From NCBI RefSeq assembly GCF_000420065.1, contig NZ_ATUF01000005.1, positions 1-64,000 on the forward strand: a stretch of 64,000 nt of DNA, given 5' to 3'. Positions 52,885-61,892 of the stretch are shown piece after piece. The translations under genes were made by a program, and so were the position numbers. Numbering within the stretch: the stretch's first letter is position 1; each line of letters opens with the position of its first letter. Below the pieces are notes generated by a model. The model worked only from the letters and a program-made list of their open reading frames with translations. It had not been told where the DNA came from and made no database searches. The stretch comes from Varibaculum cambriense DSM 15806 (GTDB lineage: Bacteria; Actinomycetota; Actinomycetes; Actinomycetales; Actinomycetaceae).

Positions 52885-54239
52885 TTGGTTTCTCCTTTCA
52901 AGGTCTGCGCTACCGCGTCGATGAGCGCCGACTGGGTCATGTTCTTCGATTCGAGTGCACTCAGAATCTGTTGATCAATCGAATCTTTGGTCGCAATATG
53001 CGTAATAGTCACCGGCTTGGTCTGGCCTTGCCGATACAGGCGGGCGTTGGTTTGCTGGTAGAGCTCAAGGCTCCAGGTGAGGGAATACCAGATGAGGATT
53101 GAGCCTCCTTGTTGGAGGTTAAGCCCATGCCCAGCGCTGGCTGGGTGAATCAATCCGAGTGGGATTTCACCGTCATTCCAAGCTTCAATATCTGCTGAAG
53201 TTTTTAACTGTCTGGCTTGCGGGAAGCGCTGCCGGATGCGTGCTAGGTCGTGTTGCCACCAATACGCCACAAGCACGGGATTCCCATTCGCTGCTTCGAT
53301 GAGGTCTTCAAGGGCATCGAGTTTGCGACCGTGTACCACAATGGGGTCGCCGGCTTCGGTGTAGATCGCACCAGACGCTAGTTGGGTGAGCTTACCTGCC
53401 AGGACGGCAGCATTGGCCGCGTCAATCACCGCATCACCCAGCTCAACCACCATCTCTGCCGCTAACCGGTCATATACCTTGCGCTCCCTGCCGTTCATGG
53501 TCACCTCGGTGGTTGTGACAGTCAGTGGTGGGAGGGTGAGGTAGTCGCTGGTTCGCATCGACAGCGTGATATCCGAGATTGCTCGGTAGATTTCGTCTTC
53601 AGCGCCAGGTTTGGGTTTGTAGGTGAATACTTGCATTCCACTGCGCTTATCGGGCACGAACCATTTATCGCGGTAGCGGGAAATGTAGCGTCCGAGCCTC
53701 TCACCCAAATCCAGCAGCCGGAACTGCGCCCATAAGTCCATCAACCCATTGCTGGCTGGGGTGCCGGTAAGCCCGACGATGCGCTTTACTTGTGGGCGGA
53801 TCTTCATGAGCGCGGTAAAGCGTTTGGCGCGGTGGTTTTTGAAGGAGGAGAGCTCGTCGATGATGACCATATCCCACTGCCACTTGATGCCACTACGGGT
53901 AATAAGCCAGTCGACGTTCTCCCGGTTCATCACTGTGATGTCTGCGCCTGAATTGAGCGCGACTCGGCGTTGGCGTTCGGTGCCGACAGCTACTGCCAGA
54001 CGTAGCTGGCGTAAGTGGCTCCACTTTGCTTGCTCGGCAGGCCACGTATTCCTTGCTACGCGCAGCGGCGCGATAACCAGCACTCGGTGGGCTTCAAAGG
54101 AGTCGAAGAGGAGGTGTTGTATTGCTGTCAGGGTGATGACGGTCTTGCCAAGTCCCATCTCGAGCAGTAGCGCTGCAGCCGGGTGTTCTTCAATGAAAGC
54201 CGTTGCTAGTTGTTGGTAGTTATGCGGCTTGTATTGCAT
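52881..54239 (-). CDS. SNF2-family helicase (phage replication module)
   Basis: 452 residues. Walker A LEMGLGKTVITL (about residues 25-36), DExx box as IIDELSSFKNH (about 126-136), motif III GLTGTPASNGLMDLW and helicase C-terminal LTWSLELYQQTNARLYRQGQ. Typical DNA translocase encoded next to VRR-NUC and a P4-type primase in Gram-positive prophages. Overlaps the VRR-NUC gene by 20 bases. Confidence 0.93.
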   Translation of the reverse strand: MQYKPHNYQQLATAFIEEHPAAALLLEMGLGKTVITLTAIQHLLFDSFEAHRVLVIAPLRVARNTWPAEQAKWSHLRQLRLAVAVGTERQRRVALNSGADITVMNRENVDWLITRSGIKWQWDMVIIDELSSFKNHRAKRFTALMKIRPQVKRIVGLTGTPASNGLMDLWAQFRLLDLGERLGRYISRYRDKWFVPDKRSGMQVFTYKPKPGAEDEIYRAISDITLSMRTSDYLTLPPLTVTTTEVTMNGRERKVYDRLAAEMVVELGDAVIDAANAAVLAGKLTQLASGAIYTEAGDPIVVHGRKLDALEDLIEAANGNPVLVAYWWQHDLARIRQRFPQARQLKTSADIEAWNDGEIPLGLIHPASAGHGLNLQQGGSILIWYSLTWSLELYQQTNARLYRQGQTKPVTITHIATKDSIDQQILSALESKNMTQSALIDAVAQTLKGETK

Positions 54240-54522
54240 GGCACACCTTCTTAATGTCGTCAGGATTGTTGAGGATGAGTGCGGTGAAGCCCAGGTGCTT
54301 CAGCTGCCTTAGTCTGTGTTTTTGGATTGCGCGGACTTTTCCGCCGGGTGCTTTGACTTCCACGAAGCCAACATGCCCATCAGGTAATAGCACGATTCGG
54401 TCAGGTACACCGGCGGTTCCGGGGCTGACTAGTTTCCAGCAGACCCCGCCCAAAGCTTCAACGGTTTTTACGAGTGCTTGTTCTAAATGTTGTTCTTTCA
54501 TCACGTGTTGCTTTCTGCTCAC
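54220..54522 (-). CDS. VRR-NUC domain nuclease
   Basis: 100 residues. PD-(D/E)XK core: GGVCWKLVSPGTAGVPDRIVLLPDGHVGFVEVKAPGG with catalytic Asp and E-x-K. Holliday-junction-like single-domain nuclease common in phage replication modules. RBS and ATG at 54522. The AT-rich 114 bases upstream (54523-54636) may hold a promoter. Confidence 0.93.
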   Translation of the reverse strand: MSRKQHVMKEQHLEQALVKTVEALGGVCWKLVSPGTAGVPDRIVLLPDGHVGFVEVKAPGGKVRAIQKHRLRQLKHLGFTALILNNPDDIKKVCHAIQAA

Positions 54523-54636
54523 GTGGTGACGCTTTCTGCCAGTCGTTTACATAACTTTTTATATATAGATATTTGTTTTTATTGCTCTTAAGAAAAGTTC
54601 TGTTATAGACCGACAGATAGTGTCACCACTTAGGGG

Positions 54637-56880
54637 CTAAAGGTTGAATTCGCTCTTCAGGCGCAGTCCGTCCACATAGCGTGCGCTCTTTGTGCGGCGT
54701 CTGCGGAATCCGAGTTGTTCCAAGGCTGAATAGAAATCGGACGTGGATCTGGCGTATTCGCCCACGCTGAGCGCGTAGGCGCGATAGACGCTATAAAGCT
54801 CGCCCGAGGGCTGTGTGAAGCTCGGGTCGATCTCGCAGTTATCGTCTAAGAAATGTGTCATCCAGTCGTTCTCAAACCGGTAGGCCTCCAGGGCTCGACG
54901 AACTTTAGGTGGTGGCTTCAAAACAAAGTCGTCATCAATCACTTTGCGGGCACCATCAACGATCCATTGCAGAACGGCACCAGCGGCGTTTTGGTAGAGG
55001 TGTTCGGCGTAGTTTTTGATGTCCGAGGAGCCTTCGATTTTTGCCTCGAATGGGATCACGATCAGCCTGCGCCAAATACCAACATCCATTGCACCTACGC
55101 GCGGTAGGTGATTCGTATACAGCACGAGCGTATGCGAAGGAGCGAACGCGAAGGGCGCCTTATATTTCTTTTCTGCATAAAGCAGATCAGTGGATGCCAT
55201 TTGCTTGGCGATAGAGGTGGAGAGCCTCATGCCTTCCTCGGTCTCTGCCGCGATCAAGAGGCGTTTGCCTTTGGCTTCTGCCAGCTCAGGCTTCACATTC
55301 CGCTTCACACCCACAGTGAGAGCATCGGCGGAGATGTTGCCCGCGTATGTGCCTAACACCCGAGCGATTGTGTTCCAAAACGTCGATTTGCCATTCCTGC
55401 CGTCGCCGTAGGCGATGATGAGGGCTTCGACGTAGACTTTGCCGATCGCGGTCATCCCCACGATTCGCTGCACATAGTCGATTAGTTCTTGGTCGCCTTG
55501 GAAGAACACCTCGAGCGCCGCCAACCACGTGTCCATGCCTTTGGTGGCGGGATCGGTGGTGGTTTGTTTGGTGATGAAATCCCCATAGTCGTGCTCGTGA
55601 ATTTGCCCGCTGGTGAGGTCAATGGTGCCACCAGGGGCGTTGAGAGCGAAGGGGTCTGCGTCAAGGTCTGCTTGGGTGACTTGCAGCATCGGAGCTGCCT
55701 CTTTCAACGAGGCCGTAATCGCCTTAGAATCACGCCGTTTGAGCACGTATTTCTCGTAGGCTTGAGCATTAGTGAGCTGGTCGTAAGCGGTCCACTGCAT
55801 GTTAGTGAATAGGTTTTTAGCTTTGATCAGGCTCATTGCCGACAGCAACTGAGTGACCCCAGTGGAATCACACGCCGCGCGGGCTTTCTCGAGCAGCTGT
55901 GCGGCTTGCTCTAACTGGCGCGTGGTGAGTTCTTGGGCGATGGCGCGCGAGCCTGGTCTGGTTTCTTCCCAAAACGAATCGTTATATACCAGCCAATCTG
56001 TGGCCTCAGAGAATGCGAGTTTTTGTGCATATTCGTCTGCCAGGACGGTGGCTTGACCGACATCGGTGAAGTCGGTGGGACGCAGTCCTTGGATTTCGGC
56101 GTAGCGTTCTGGTGGAATATAACCTGGTGTTGCAGCGACTTTTGCACCAAACTTCAATGCCGAGGCCCAGATTGCCTCCAGCTCGGCATCGGGTAGGGGT
56201 GGCACGCAGGTTTGTGCTTTCGTCTCGAAAAGCTGGCGTGCTTGCTCGGTATTGCCAAAACGCACAATCACTCGCCCAGCGAAAGCGCTCATGGTCGCAT
56301 TGCGTGCGCCTTCCCGAATCTCACCAGTAGCCATTTCGAGTGCGGCGAACGCGTCAGCATCGAGGAAATCGGTGATGGATAGGGAACCGTCTACCCAGGT
56401 GACCTCGGCGGCGGGGTTTCCGTAAATAAATCTGGCAGCGTCGAGAGCGTTGCGGTCAAAGATTCCGGTGTAGGAGGCCAGCTTCTTCTTGATCCCCGTA
56501 TAGACTGCAGCGTCAGTTACCGGCTTGATTGGGAAGTAGGCGTGGAAGCGCGGCCTGGCGGTCTTTTCACCCTTGGGTTTCAAATGATTCCGCGAGGTCG
56601 CGGTCGCCAAAGCGACGCCCGGAAAGATGAGAGCAAGCGATTCCGGTGTCCCCCAATCAGCCGGTGAATTAGAATGGTCGTTATCGATGTCCATCACCAC
56701 ACACGTGGATTGCATGAACTTGTCGGTGGAACGGATATCGCCCTCATATTCGGCCGCCACATGGTCACGTGCCACAGCGTTTTTCAAATCAGCCGCGCTC
56801 GTGATGTGCCGGTGATTCGGGTATTTGAGGTTGCGTTGCGCGCTCACCAGGTTAGTCGTGCACAAAATGAAGTCAGTCAT
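54637..56880 (-). CDS. Phage primase/helicase (P4 D5 family)
   Basis: 747 residues. The N-terminal part (about 1-260) has primase-polymerase-like elements (VVMDIDNDHSN, RPRFHAYFPIKP, LDAARFIYGNP). The C-terminal SF3/D5 helicase has Walker A AYGDGRNGKSTFWNT (about 490-504), RLLIAAETEEG, and VLYTNHLPRVG with sensor and Arg residues. Opens and primes the phage origin. Overlaps the next gene upstream by 8 bases. Confidence 0.93.
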   Translation of the reverse strand: MTDFILCTTNLVSAQRNLKYPNHRHITSAADLKNAVARDHVAAEYEGDIRSTDKFMQSTCVVMDIDNDHSNSPADWGTPESLALIFPGVALATATSRNHLKPKGEKTARPRFHAYFPIKPVTDAAVYTGIKKKLASYTGIFDRNALDAARFIYGNPAAEVTWVDGSLSITDFLDADAFAALEMATGEIREGARNATMSAFAGRVIVRFGNTEQARQLFETKAQTCVPPLPDAELEAIWASALKFGAKVAATPGYIPPERYAEIQGLRPTDFTDVGQATVLADEYAQKLAFSEATDWLVYNDSFWEETRPGSRAIAQELTTRQLEQAAQLLEKARAACDSTGVTQLLSAMSLIKAKNLFTNMQWTAYDQLTNAQAYEKYVLKRRDSKAITASLKEAAPMLQVTQADLDADPFALNAPGGTIDLTSGQIHEHDYGDFITKQTTTDPATKGMDTWLAALEVFFQGDQELIDYVQRIVGMTAIGKVYVEALIIAYGDGRNGKSTFWNTIARVLGTYAGNISADALTVGVKRNVKPELAEAKGKRLLIAAETEEGMRLSTSIAKQMASTDLLYAEKKYKAPFAFAPSHTLVLYTNHLPRVGAMDVGIWRRLIVIPFEAKIEGSSDIKNYAEHLYQNAAGAVLQWIVDGARKVIDDDFVLKPPPKVRRALEAYRFENDWMTHFLDDNCEIDPSFTQPSGELYSVYRAYALSVGEYARSTSDFYSALEQLGFRRRRTKSARYVDGLRLKSEFNL

Positions 56881-57331
56881 GTAGTTCTACCTCCGCGAAG
56901 TTGTGGTCAAAGTAGGTGATGGGTAGTTCGAGTTGGTGTGCCCAGGAAATTTCGGCTTTCATGCCTGGAGAGACGCGCGGGGTATATACCCACATCGCCT
57001 CGCACTTAGAAAGCAGCACGCGATTAAAGATCATGGCGAGGTCGCGATCCCACGGATCGGTATCATCCATAAACTGTGGAAACAGCAGGTGGGGTGCGAG
57101 TGGGATACGGCGACAGCGCACCGCATAAGCTGAGAGATTCCTTGCCAACTCCACATTCATCTGCACGTCCCCGGAGTAAGGTGAGCAGATATAGGTCAAG
57201 GGACGGTGGCCGAATTCGGATATTTCCAGAGCCCGCAGTGCCCTATATGCAGTCGGGTCTGCGTAGCCTTTGGAGTTACGCCACGGTGTTAGATCACTGA
57301 TTAGTGGTCGGTCTTTTTGGAGTGTGTTCAT
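56873..57331 (-). CDS. DUF7768/DUF4406-like protein (nucleoside 2-deoxyribosyltransferase-like fold)
   Basis: 152 residues. LTYICSPYSGDVQMNVELARNLSAYAVRCRRIPLAPHLLFPQFMDD and a later KAEISWAHQLELPI match the small Rossmann-like phage family related to nucleoside deoxyribosyltransferases. Possibly modifies nucleotides during phage replication; not demonstrated for this family. ATGA overlap with the antirepressor gene. Confidence 0.75.
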   Translation of the reverse strand: MNTLQKDRPLISDLTPWRNSKGYADPTAYRALRALEISEFGHRPLTYICSPYSGDVQMNVELARNLSAYAVRCRRIPLAPHLLFPQFMDDTDPWDRDLAMIFNRVLLSKCEAMWVYTPRVSPGMKAEISWAHQLELPITYFDHNFAEVELHD

Positions 57332-58131
57332 TTGGTTTCACCTGCTTGTCGTTCGATGACCGGCAAGATGTGGCAGCGGTTTTTCAACAGGTCATAGATG
57401 AACAGGCGGCCTTTCTGCGTCCAATACGTGTGCATCACCGTCTTGCCGCTTTCCAGCAGGTGGGTTTTGGATTGGGTGTAGCCGCATTTCGCATACTCGG
57501 CGTACAGATACCAGATGCCTGACTGCTTGAACTGGATATGTTCATCAGCTAACAGGCGGTTAAGTTTCTTCGCGGATAGCCCGTAGTCTTTAGCGATAGC
57601 AGTAATCGGCATCAACGACGGTGACTGCAGCACGATGTCGTAATACGAGAGCTTCGGTGCTGCCTCGAGCAACGCCTGCTCAGCAGCAAGACGCTTGACA
57701 CGCTCGGCACGTAGACGTGTGAGGGCTTGTTCGAGCAGCTCATCGTTTTTGAGTAGTTCATCAATCGCGTACAAACCGGTCCTACGAATCGATGGCAGAA
57801 CCTCATCAAACACCCATTTCTCGAAACGTTCCGCGCCCGGCAGGTGACTTGAGACAATCAGGCGATAAACATCCCCTTCAGTGATGAAACGAATCTGTTG
57901 AATCCCACCTGACGTTTCAAGGGGGTAACGAAATGGAACCCCCTTGCAATGATCTTGCACTGCCTTATTCAGATTTGTATATCCCAACGCGCTCGCGACG
58001 TCACGGCCGCAGAACATGATGGTTCCATCGTTAGTGATGGTGCGGATTTGGCCGAATTGGCTGTTGGTGAACACTTGTAGTGTGGAGCCGGTCATTAGCT
58101 CTCCTTCCCATAGTTTGTAGGTGAGAGCCAT
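57328..58131 (-). CDS. Phage antirepressor (BRO-N plus KilAC)
   Basis: 267 residues. BRO-N domain (about 20-120; TNDGTIMFCGRDVASALGYTN, YRLIVSSHLPGAERFEKWVFDEVLPSIR) and a C-terminal KilAC DNA-binding domain (ITAIAKDYGLSAKKLNRLL...WTQKGRLFIYDLL). Counteracts a repressor to switch to lytic growth. ATG 58131 is set by leader motif B. A second ATG at 58095, 12 codons on with AAGGAG, may give a shorter form. Confidence 0.9.
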   Translation of the reverse strand: MALTYKLWEGELMTGSTLQVFTNSQFGQIRTITNDGTIMFCGRDVASALGYTNLNKAVQDHCKGVPFRYPLETSGGIQQIRFITEGDVYRLIVSSHLPGAERFEKWVFDEVLPSIRRTGLYAIDELLKNDELLEQALTRLRAERVKRLAAEQALLEAAPKLSYYDIVLQSPSLMPITAIAKDYGLSAKKLNRLLADEHIQFKQSGIWYLYAEYAKCGYTQSKTHLLESGKTVMHTYWTQKGRLFIYDLLKNRCHILPVIERQAGETK

Positions 58132-58177
58132 GAGCTGACCCTCTAAAAGGAGGGCTTTGAGAAGAGCGAAATATAAA
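58132..58177 (-). promoter_or_regulatory. Leader motif copy B: promoter-like box plus SD hairpin
   Basis: Minus strand: TTTATATTTCG, CTTCTCAAAG, CCCTC-CTTTTA-GAGGG, start codon 16 bases after CCTCCT. The SD-like GAGGG can pair with the upstream CCCTC. The arrangement equals copies A and C, although the stem sequence differs. Confidence 0.7.
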
Positions 58178-58230
58178 CGTGACTTTGAAAATAGGCAGGT
58201 AAAACCTGATGGGACAGGCGAGAAATTTGC

Positions 58231-58259
58231 TTGGCTGTTAACGGGATATGGGTTATGAT
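58231..58259 (+). promoter_or_regulatory. Promoter of Abi locus
   Basis: TTGGCT (58231-58236), a 17-base spacer and TATGAT (58254-58259) form a near-consensus housekeeping promoter on the plus strand. Transcription should start near 58266, only about five bases before a GC-rich hairpin and about 70 bases before the coding start. Confidence 0.75.
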
Positions 58260-58265
58260 TGATGC

Positions 58266-58325
58266 ATCAAGACCGGTTCCGCCCGCGAGGGTCCAGGGCC
58301 GGTCCTCATCATTTCTAGGCTCGAG
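58266..58325 (+). ncRNA. Structured leader/small RNA candidate upstream of Abi gene
   Basis: Outer stem GACCGG (58271-58276) with CCGGTC (58299-58304) encloses an inner stem CCC-GCGA-GGG (58282-58291), a GNRA tetraloop, and unpaired TTCCG and TCCAGGG. It begins at the predicted transcript start. Its placement suggests a regulatory RNA or RNA partner of the HEPN toxin, which is inference. The CTCATCATTTCT stretch follows before the SD GGGAGG. Confidence 0.55.
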
Positions 58326-58337
58326 GGAGGTGCCGTC

Positions 58338-59306
58338 GTGAGCCCGCAGCAGAGCCGACAAGTGCAGAGCGCTACCGGGAGCGGTAAGGCGTTCAAGACG
58401 CATGGCGAGCAGATCAACTTGTTACGCTCTCGCGGGATGGTGATTGATTCCGATCAGTTGGCACGGCATCTGTTGGAACGAGTGAATTATTATCGGCTTT
58501 CCGGGTATTGGTACTCGTGGCGTGAGATAGGGGCAGATGGTGCGCGCCGTGATGTGTTTATTCCTGGCACGAATCTTGCTGATATTGATGCTGTTTATGA
58601 TTTTGATTGGCGGCTGCGGGAAGCAGTGTTTAGTGCGCTCGCTCATATAGAACTCTCGGTGCGTTCTATGCTTGGCCACGAGCTTGGTCGTATTGATCCG
58701 CTTGCCCATCTGCATCCAGAGCTGCTCGGTCCAGTGGCTTATGAGACGAAACCAAAACCGCGCCCGTCAGTGAAATATGAGCAGTGGCTGAAGCGGTATC
58801 GTAAAGAATTAACGGGGTCACGAGAAGATTTCGTGATGCACCATAACCAGAAATATGGTGGCCAGTTGCCGATTTGGGCAGCGGTAGAAGTGATGGACTG
58901 GGGCTCACTGTCATACTTGTTTCAGCTAGCGCCAATACCGGTGCGCGAGACTATTGCTGGCCGGGTGGGTTTGAACGGGGCACAGTTTGGTTCCTGGCTG
59001 AAAAGTCTCAATATTTTGCGTAACTATTCGGCTCACCATGCGCGTATGTTTAACAGGGTTTATGCTCTCAAGCCGCGCCTACCGAAGATTGGGGCACATC
59101 CTGAATTGGATGCTGTAGCTTCGGTGATGAACCGTCTGTTTGGTCAGCTCACAATTGTCCAATACTTGCTCATAAAGCTTAATATCGGTGACGCGGCTCT
59201 GCTTCCTAGTGTGATAGCTAGTTACCCAATTCTTGAGCCACTACCACCGAGCCATCTCGGTATTCCAGAAAACTGGCAGCAGAACCCGCTCTGGAGTATC
59301 AACTAA
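58338..59306 (+). CDS. Abi_2-family abortive infection protein (AbiD/AbiF-like HEPN)
   Basis: 322 residues from GTG 58338 (GGGAGG seven bases upstream). Abi_2 landmarks: KAFKTHGEQINLLRSRGM, ERVNYYRLSGYWYSW, DFDWRLREAVFSALAHIELSVRS. The HEPN RNase motif RX4H is LRNYSAHHARMFNR (about residues 232-245). The family is tied to abortive phage defence by RNA cleavage. Transcribed opposite to the replication operon, so it is prophage cargo that may block rival phages. Confidence 0.9.
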   Translation: MSPQQSRQVQSATGSGKAFKTHGEQINLLRSRGMVIDSDQLARHLLERVNYYRLSGYWYSWREIGADGARRDVFIPGTNLADIDAVYDFDWRLREAVFSALAHIELSVRSMLGHELGRIDPLAHLHPELLGPVAYETKPKPRPSVKYEQWLKRYRKELTGSREDFVMHHNQKYGGQLPIWAAVEVMDWGSLSYLFQLAPIPVRETIAGRVGLNGAQFGSWLKSLNILRNYSAHHARMFNRVYALKPRLPKIGAHPELDAVASVMNRLFGQLTIVQYLLIKLNIGDAALLPSVIASYPILEPLPPSHLGIPENWQQNPLWSIN

Positions 59307-61225
59307 TCCTTCTGATAGAAGCCGCATTCGTACCCGGCTGCATCAATCGGTAAACCCTCAGCCCATTGGGGTAGCTCGTTCATGAGGGTGCATATGTCAG
59401 CAGCGGTGGTGCCGGAATTGATGGGTTCGTCGATGACGACTTCGTCGTGAATATGCATCACGATCTGGTGACCGGCATTCTCAATGCGGGTGATGGCTTC
59501 GGCGAGGAGGTCTCTGGCGGTGGCTTGAACGATGTTCTCGACCAGTTTTCCACCGTAAGTCTCTAGTTTCTGCCACTTCCGAGCCACTCCCTGACCCCAA
59601 TAAGTAATCGAGGTGCCTCCGAACCTGTTCACGCCAATACCTGGCTTTACATATGCCAAGCACCGACCGCTTGGCAAGGTGATGAAGAGCATCCCGGATT
59701 TCTTCTCGAAACCCAGGTTGCGCAGCGTGACCGGTCTGCTGGTGCTAATTGCTCTGGTAGCGGCATTGTCGACCTTGTGCCACAGCTGCACAATATTAGG
59801 GTTGGCTTGCCGCCAAGCGTCCACAATGGGCTGTAACTCGTCCTCGCTTAGCCCCATCTTCAAAGCGCCCATAGCTTTGAGCGCACCCACAGAGCCGTTG
59901 TAGCCACAAGCAAGAACAGCGATTTTTCCTTTCTGCCGAAGCTCACTGTTGACTCCGTGCTTTTCCACCGGCATACCAAACATCGCGGACGCAGTCGCGC
60001 AATAAAGATCCTCACCGTTCTTGAACGCGGCGAGCGTGGTTTCCTCACCAGCAAGCCACGCCAGCACTCGCGCCTCAATTGCTGAATAATCGGCGACGAT
60101 GAACCGGTGAGCTTCCGAGGGGATGAATGCGGTGCGAATCAGCTGGCTGAGAGTATCGGGCACGGAAGGATAAAGCATATCGAGCGCCTCACCGTTACTG
60201 TCACGCACCAAGCCACGTGCTTGGGTAAGGTCGGGCAGATAGTTCCGAGGTAGGTTTTGTACTTGCACAAGACGTCCTGCCCACCGCCCTGTACGGTTAG
60301 CCCCATAAAACTGGAGCAGACCATGCGCCCTTTGGTCGATGCAGGCGGCATCCATCATCTTCCGGTATTTCGCCACGGACGAGCGCGATAACTCCTGACG
60401 CAGTTCGAGAGCTTCTTTCACCTCACCACTGGCAGATACCAGGGCATCATCGACTGATTCTTTAGCCATCGACTCTATCGGGCAGCCATGCTGTTTCAGC
60501 CATTCTTGTAGCTGCAATGGCGAAGCAGGATTATCCAGACCGGTGAGTTCTTGCGCACGGGCGAGTGCTTGCGCCCGGTGTTTTTCGTCAATAGTGATAG
60601 CGTTTGCGGCCAGTGTGGTGTCGATACGGATACCGCGGTCATTAATCCGCTGATCCACTTCATACTGTTCCCACACGTACTCGGGTACTGGGAAGTTGGC
60701 GAGCTTGTGTCGGATTGCTGTTTCTACTTGGACATCGCGGGCGTTGTAGCTCTTAAAGAGCCTCCAGCCAGCCGGGTCGCTGCTGGGGAGCCGCCGCTGG
60801 CTGTTGTCATCCGGTACGCAGAAGTGCTTGATGAGATCTTTACCTTCATCCATCTTTTGAGCATCGAGATTCAGCACTTTGCCGACATCTTTAAGAGAAA
60901 GTGGCAGGCCAAGGGTTGCCGCCCACACCATGGAGCAACGCCACCCAGCAGGGTCAAGACGTCTTCCTAGATAGGCGGAGAGGCAGGTGCGTTCAAAAGC
61001 GGCGTTGTAAGCCCACTTAACCACGGCAGGGTCATCAAGTGCTCTAAGAATCTTTGCTGGGAGTTGCTCTCCAGATGCTAGATCCACTGTGCGCACCGTG
61101 CAACTGTCGATCGCGTAGGAGAAAAGGAGAATCTGAAAGTCAGGGTGGTTACAGTATTTGTAAACTCCGGCTTTGGCGAGGCTGATTGGCGAGTAAGTTT
61201 CGATGTCGATACTGAGCGTGCGCAT
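59303..61225 (-). CDS. DNA polymerase, family A (with 3'-5' exonuclease)
   Basis: 640 residues. N-terminal exonuclease with Exo I LSIDIETYS. Polymerase motif A VADYSAIEARVLAW (about residue 377-390), motif B RQKGKIAVLACGYNG and motif C MHIHDEVVIDEP (about 592-603). Shorter than cellular Pol I, with no 5' nuclease domain; the type carried by Gram-positive prophages beside DUF2815 and DUF2800. Replicates phage DNA. Confidence 0.95.
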   Translation of the reverse strand: MRTLSIDIETYSPISLAKAGVYKYCNHPDFQILLFSYAIDSCTVRTVDLASGEQLPAKILRALDDPAVVKWAYNAAFERTCLSAYLGRRLDPAGWRCSMVWAATLGLPLSLKDVGKVLNLDAQKMDEGKDLIKHFCVPDDNSQRRLPSSDPAGWRLFKSYNARDVQVETAIRHKLANFPVPEYVWEQYEVDQRINDRGIRIDTTLAANAITIDEKHRAQALARAQELTGLDNPASPLQLQEWLKQHGCPIESMAKESVDDALVSASGEVKEALELRQELSRSSVAKYRKMMDAACIDQRAHGLLQFYGANRTGRWAGRLVQVQNLPRNYLPDLTQARGLVRDSNGEALDMLYPSVPDTLSQLIRTAFIPSEAHRFIVADYSAIEARVLAWLAGEETTLAAFKNGEDLYCATASAMFGMPVEKHGVNSELRQKGKIAVLACGYNGSVGALKAMGALKMGLSEDELQPIVDAWRQANPNIVQLWHKVDNAATRAISTSRPVTLRNLGFEKKSGMLFITLPSGRCLAYVKPGIGVNRFGGTSITYWGQGVARKWQKLETYGGKLVENIVQATARDLLAEAITRIENAGHQIVMHIHDEVVIDEPINSGTTAADICTLMNELPQWAEGLPIDAAGYECGFYQKD

Positions 61226-61296
61226 AAGGTTCCTTAACGAGTGAGTGGGGCGGAGCCAACCGACTTGACTCCGCCCCTTGAGTGGATTGGTTTGCT

Positions 61297-61869
61297 TTAG
61301 GCGAGGAAGTCCTCGTCTGCATCCCAGGTATCGAACTCGGAGGATGCGCTCACATGCCCGCCGAGTGGCTCACCATCACGGGTCTTTTGAATATTGCCAA
61401 GACCGCAGGCCACGCCACGGTTCCCGTTGGTGTTGAAAGCGTAGAAATTGATGGAAACTCGCCCGTAGCAGCCAGAATAGACTTCGGAGCGGTCGAGGAT
61501 GGGGTTTACGTCTTGATCCACGATCTGCGGAGCATTAATACTGTTGGCATTCACGAAATAATGTCCGGCATAAGCGTCATCGTCACGCTCAGCATCTCCA
61601 TCACGTAGCGGCAGCTTCAGTGATGCGCGTGGCGGGATCTTCCCGCCGAACTTCCCAATACCCTCGGTGATTGCTGCCTCGATAGCAGCATTAATCGCAT
61701 CGATAGTAGCAGCATCATCTTTAGGGATAAGAAGCGATACTGAGAACTTTGGTTTGCCGCCGTTAATAGATTTTGCTTCCCACACGTTCGCGTAGCTCAA
61801 ACGTATTTCGCCGGTAATAACCTTGGTCGGATTATTCTTCTTATTCTTGGTGTTCACGCGGTTCGACAT
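61297..61869 (-). CDS. DUF2815 protein (probable ssDNA-binding protein)
   Basis: 190 residues. VITGEIRLSYANVWEAKSINGGKPKFSVSLLIPKDDAATI at the front and VYSGCYGRVSINFYAFNTNGNRGVACGLGNIQKTRDGEPLGG are the DUF2815 hallmarks. The family has an OB-like fold and is thought to be the phage single-strand binding protein. Acidic C-terminus (DTWDADEDFLA), as expected for SSB-like tails. Confidence 0.9.
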   Translation of the reverse strand: MSNRVNTKNKKNNPTKVITGEIRLSYANVWEAKSINGGKPKFSVSLLIPKDDAATIDAINAAIEAAITEGIGKFGGKIPPRASLKLPLRDGDAERDDDAYAGHYFVNANSINAPQIVDQDVNPILDRSEVYSGCYGRVSINFYAFNTNGNRGVACGLGNIQKTRDGEPLGGHVSASSEFDTWDADEDFLA

Positions 61870-61892
61870 TTTCGTTACCTTCTTTCTTTTCG

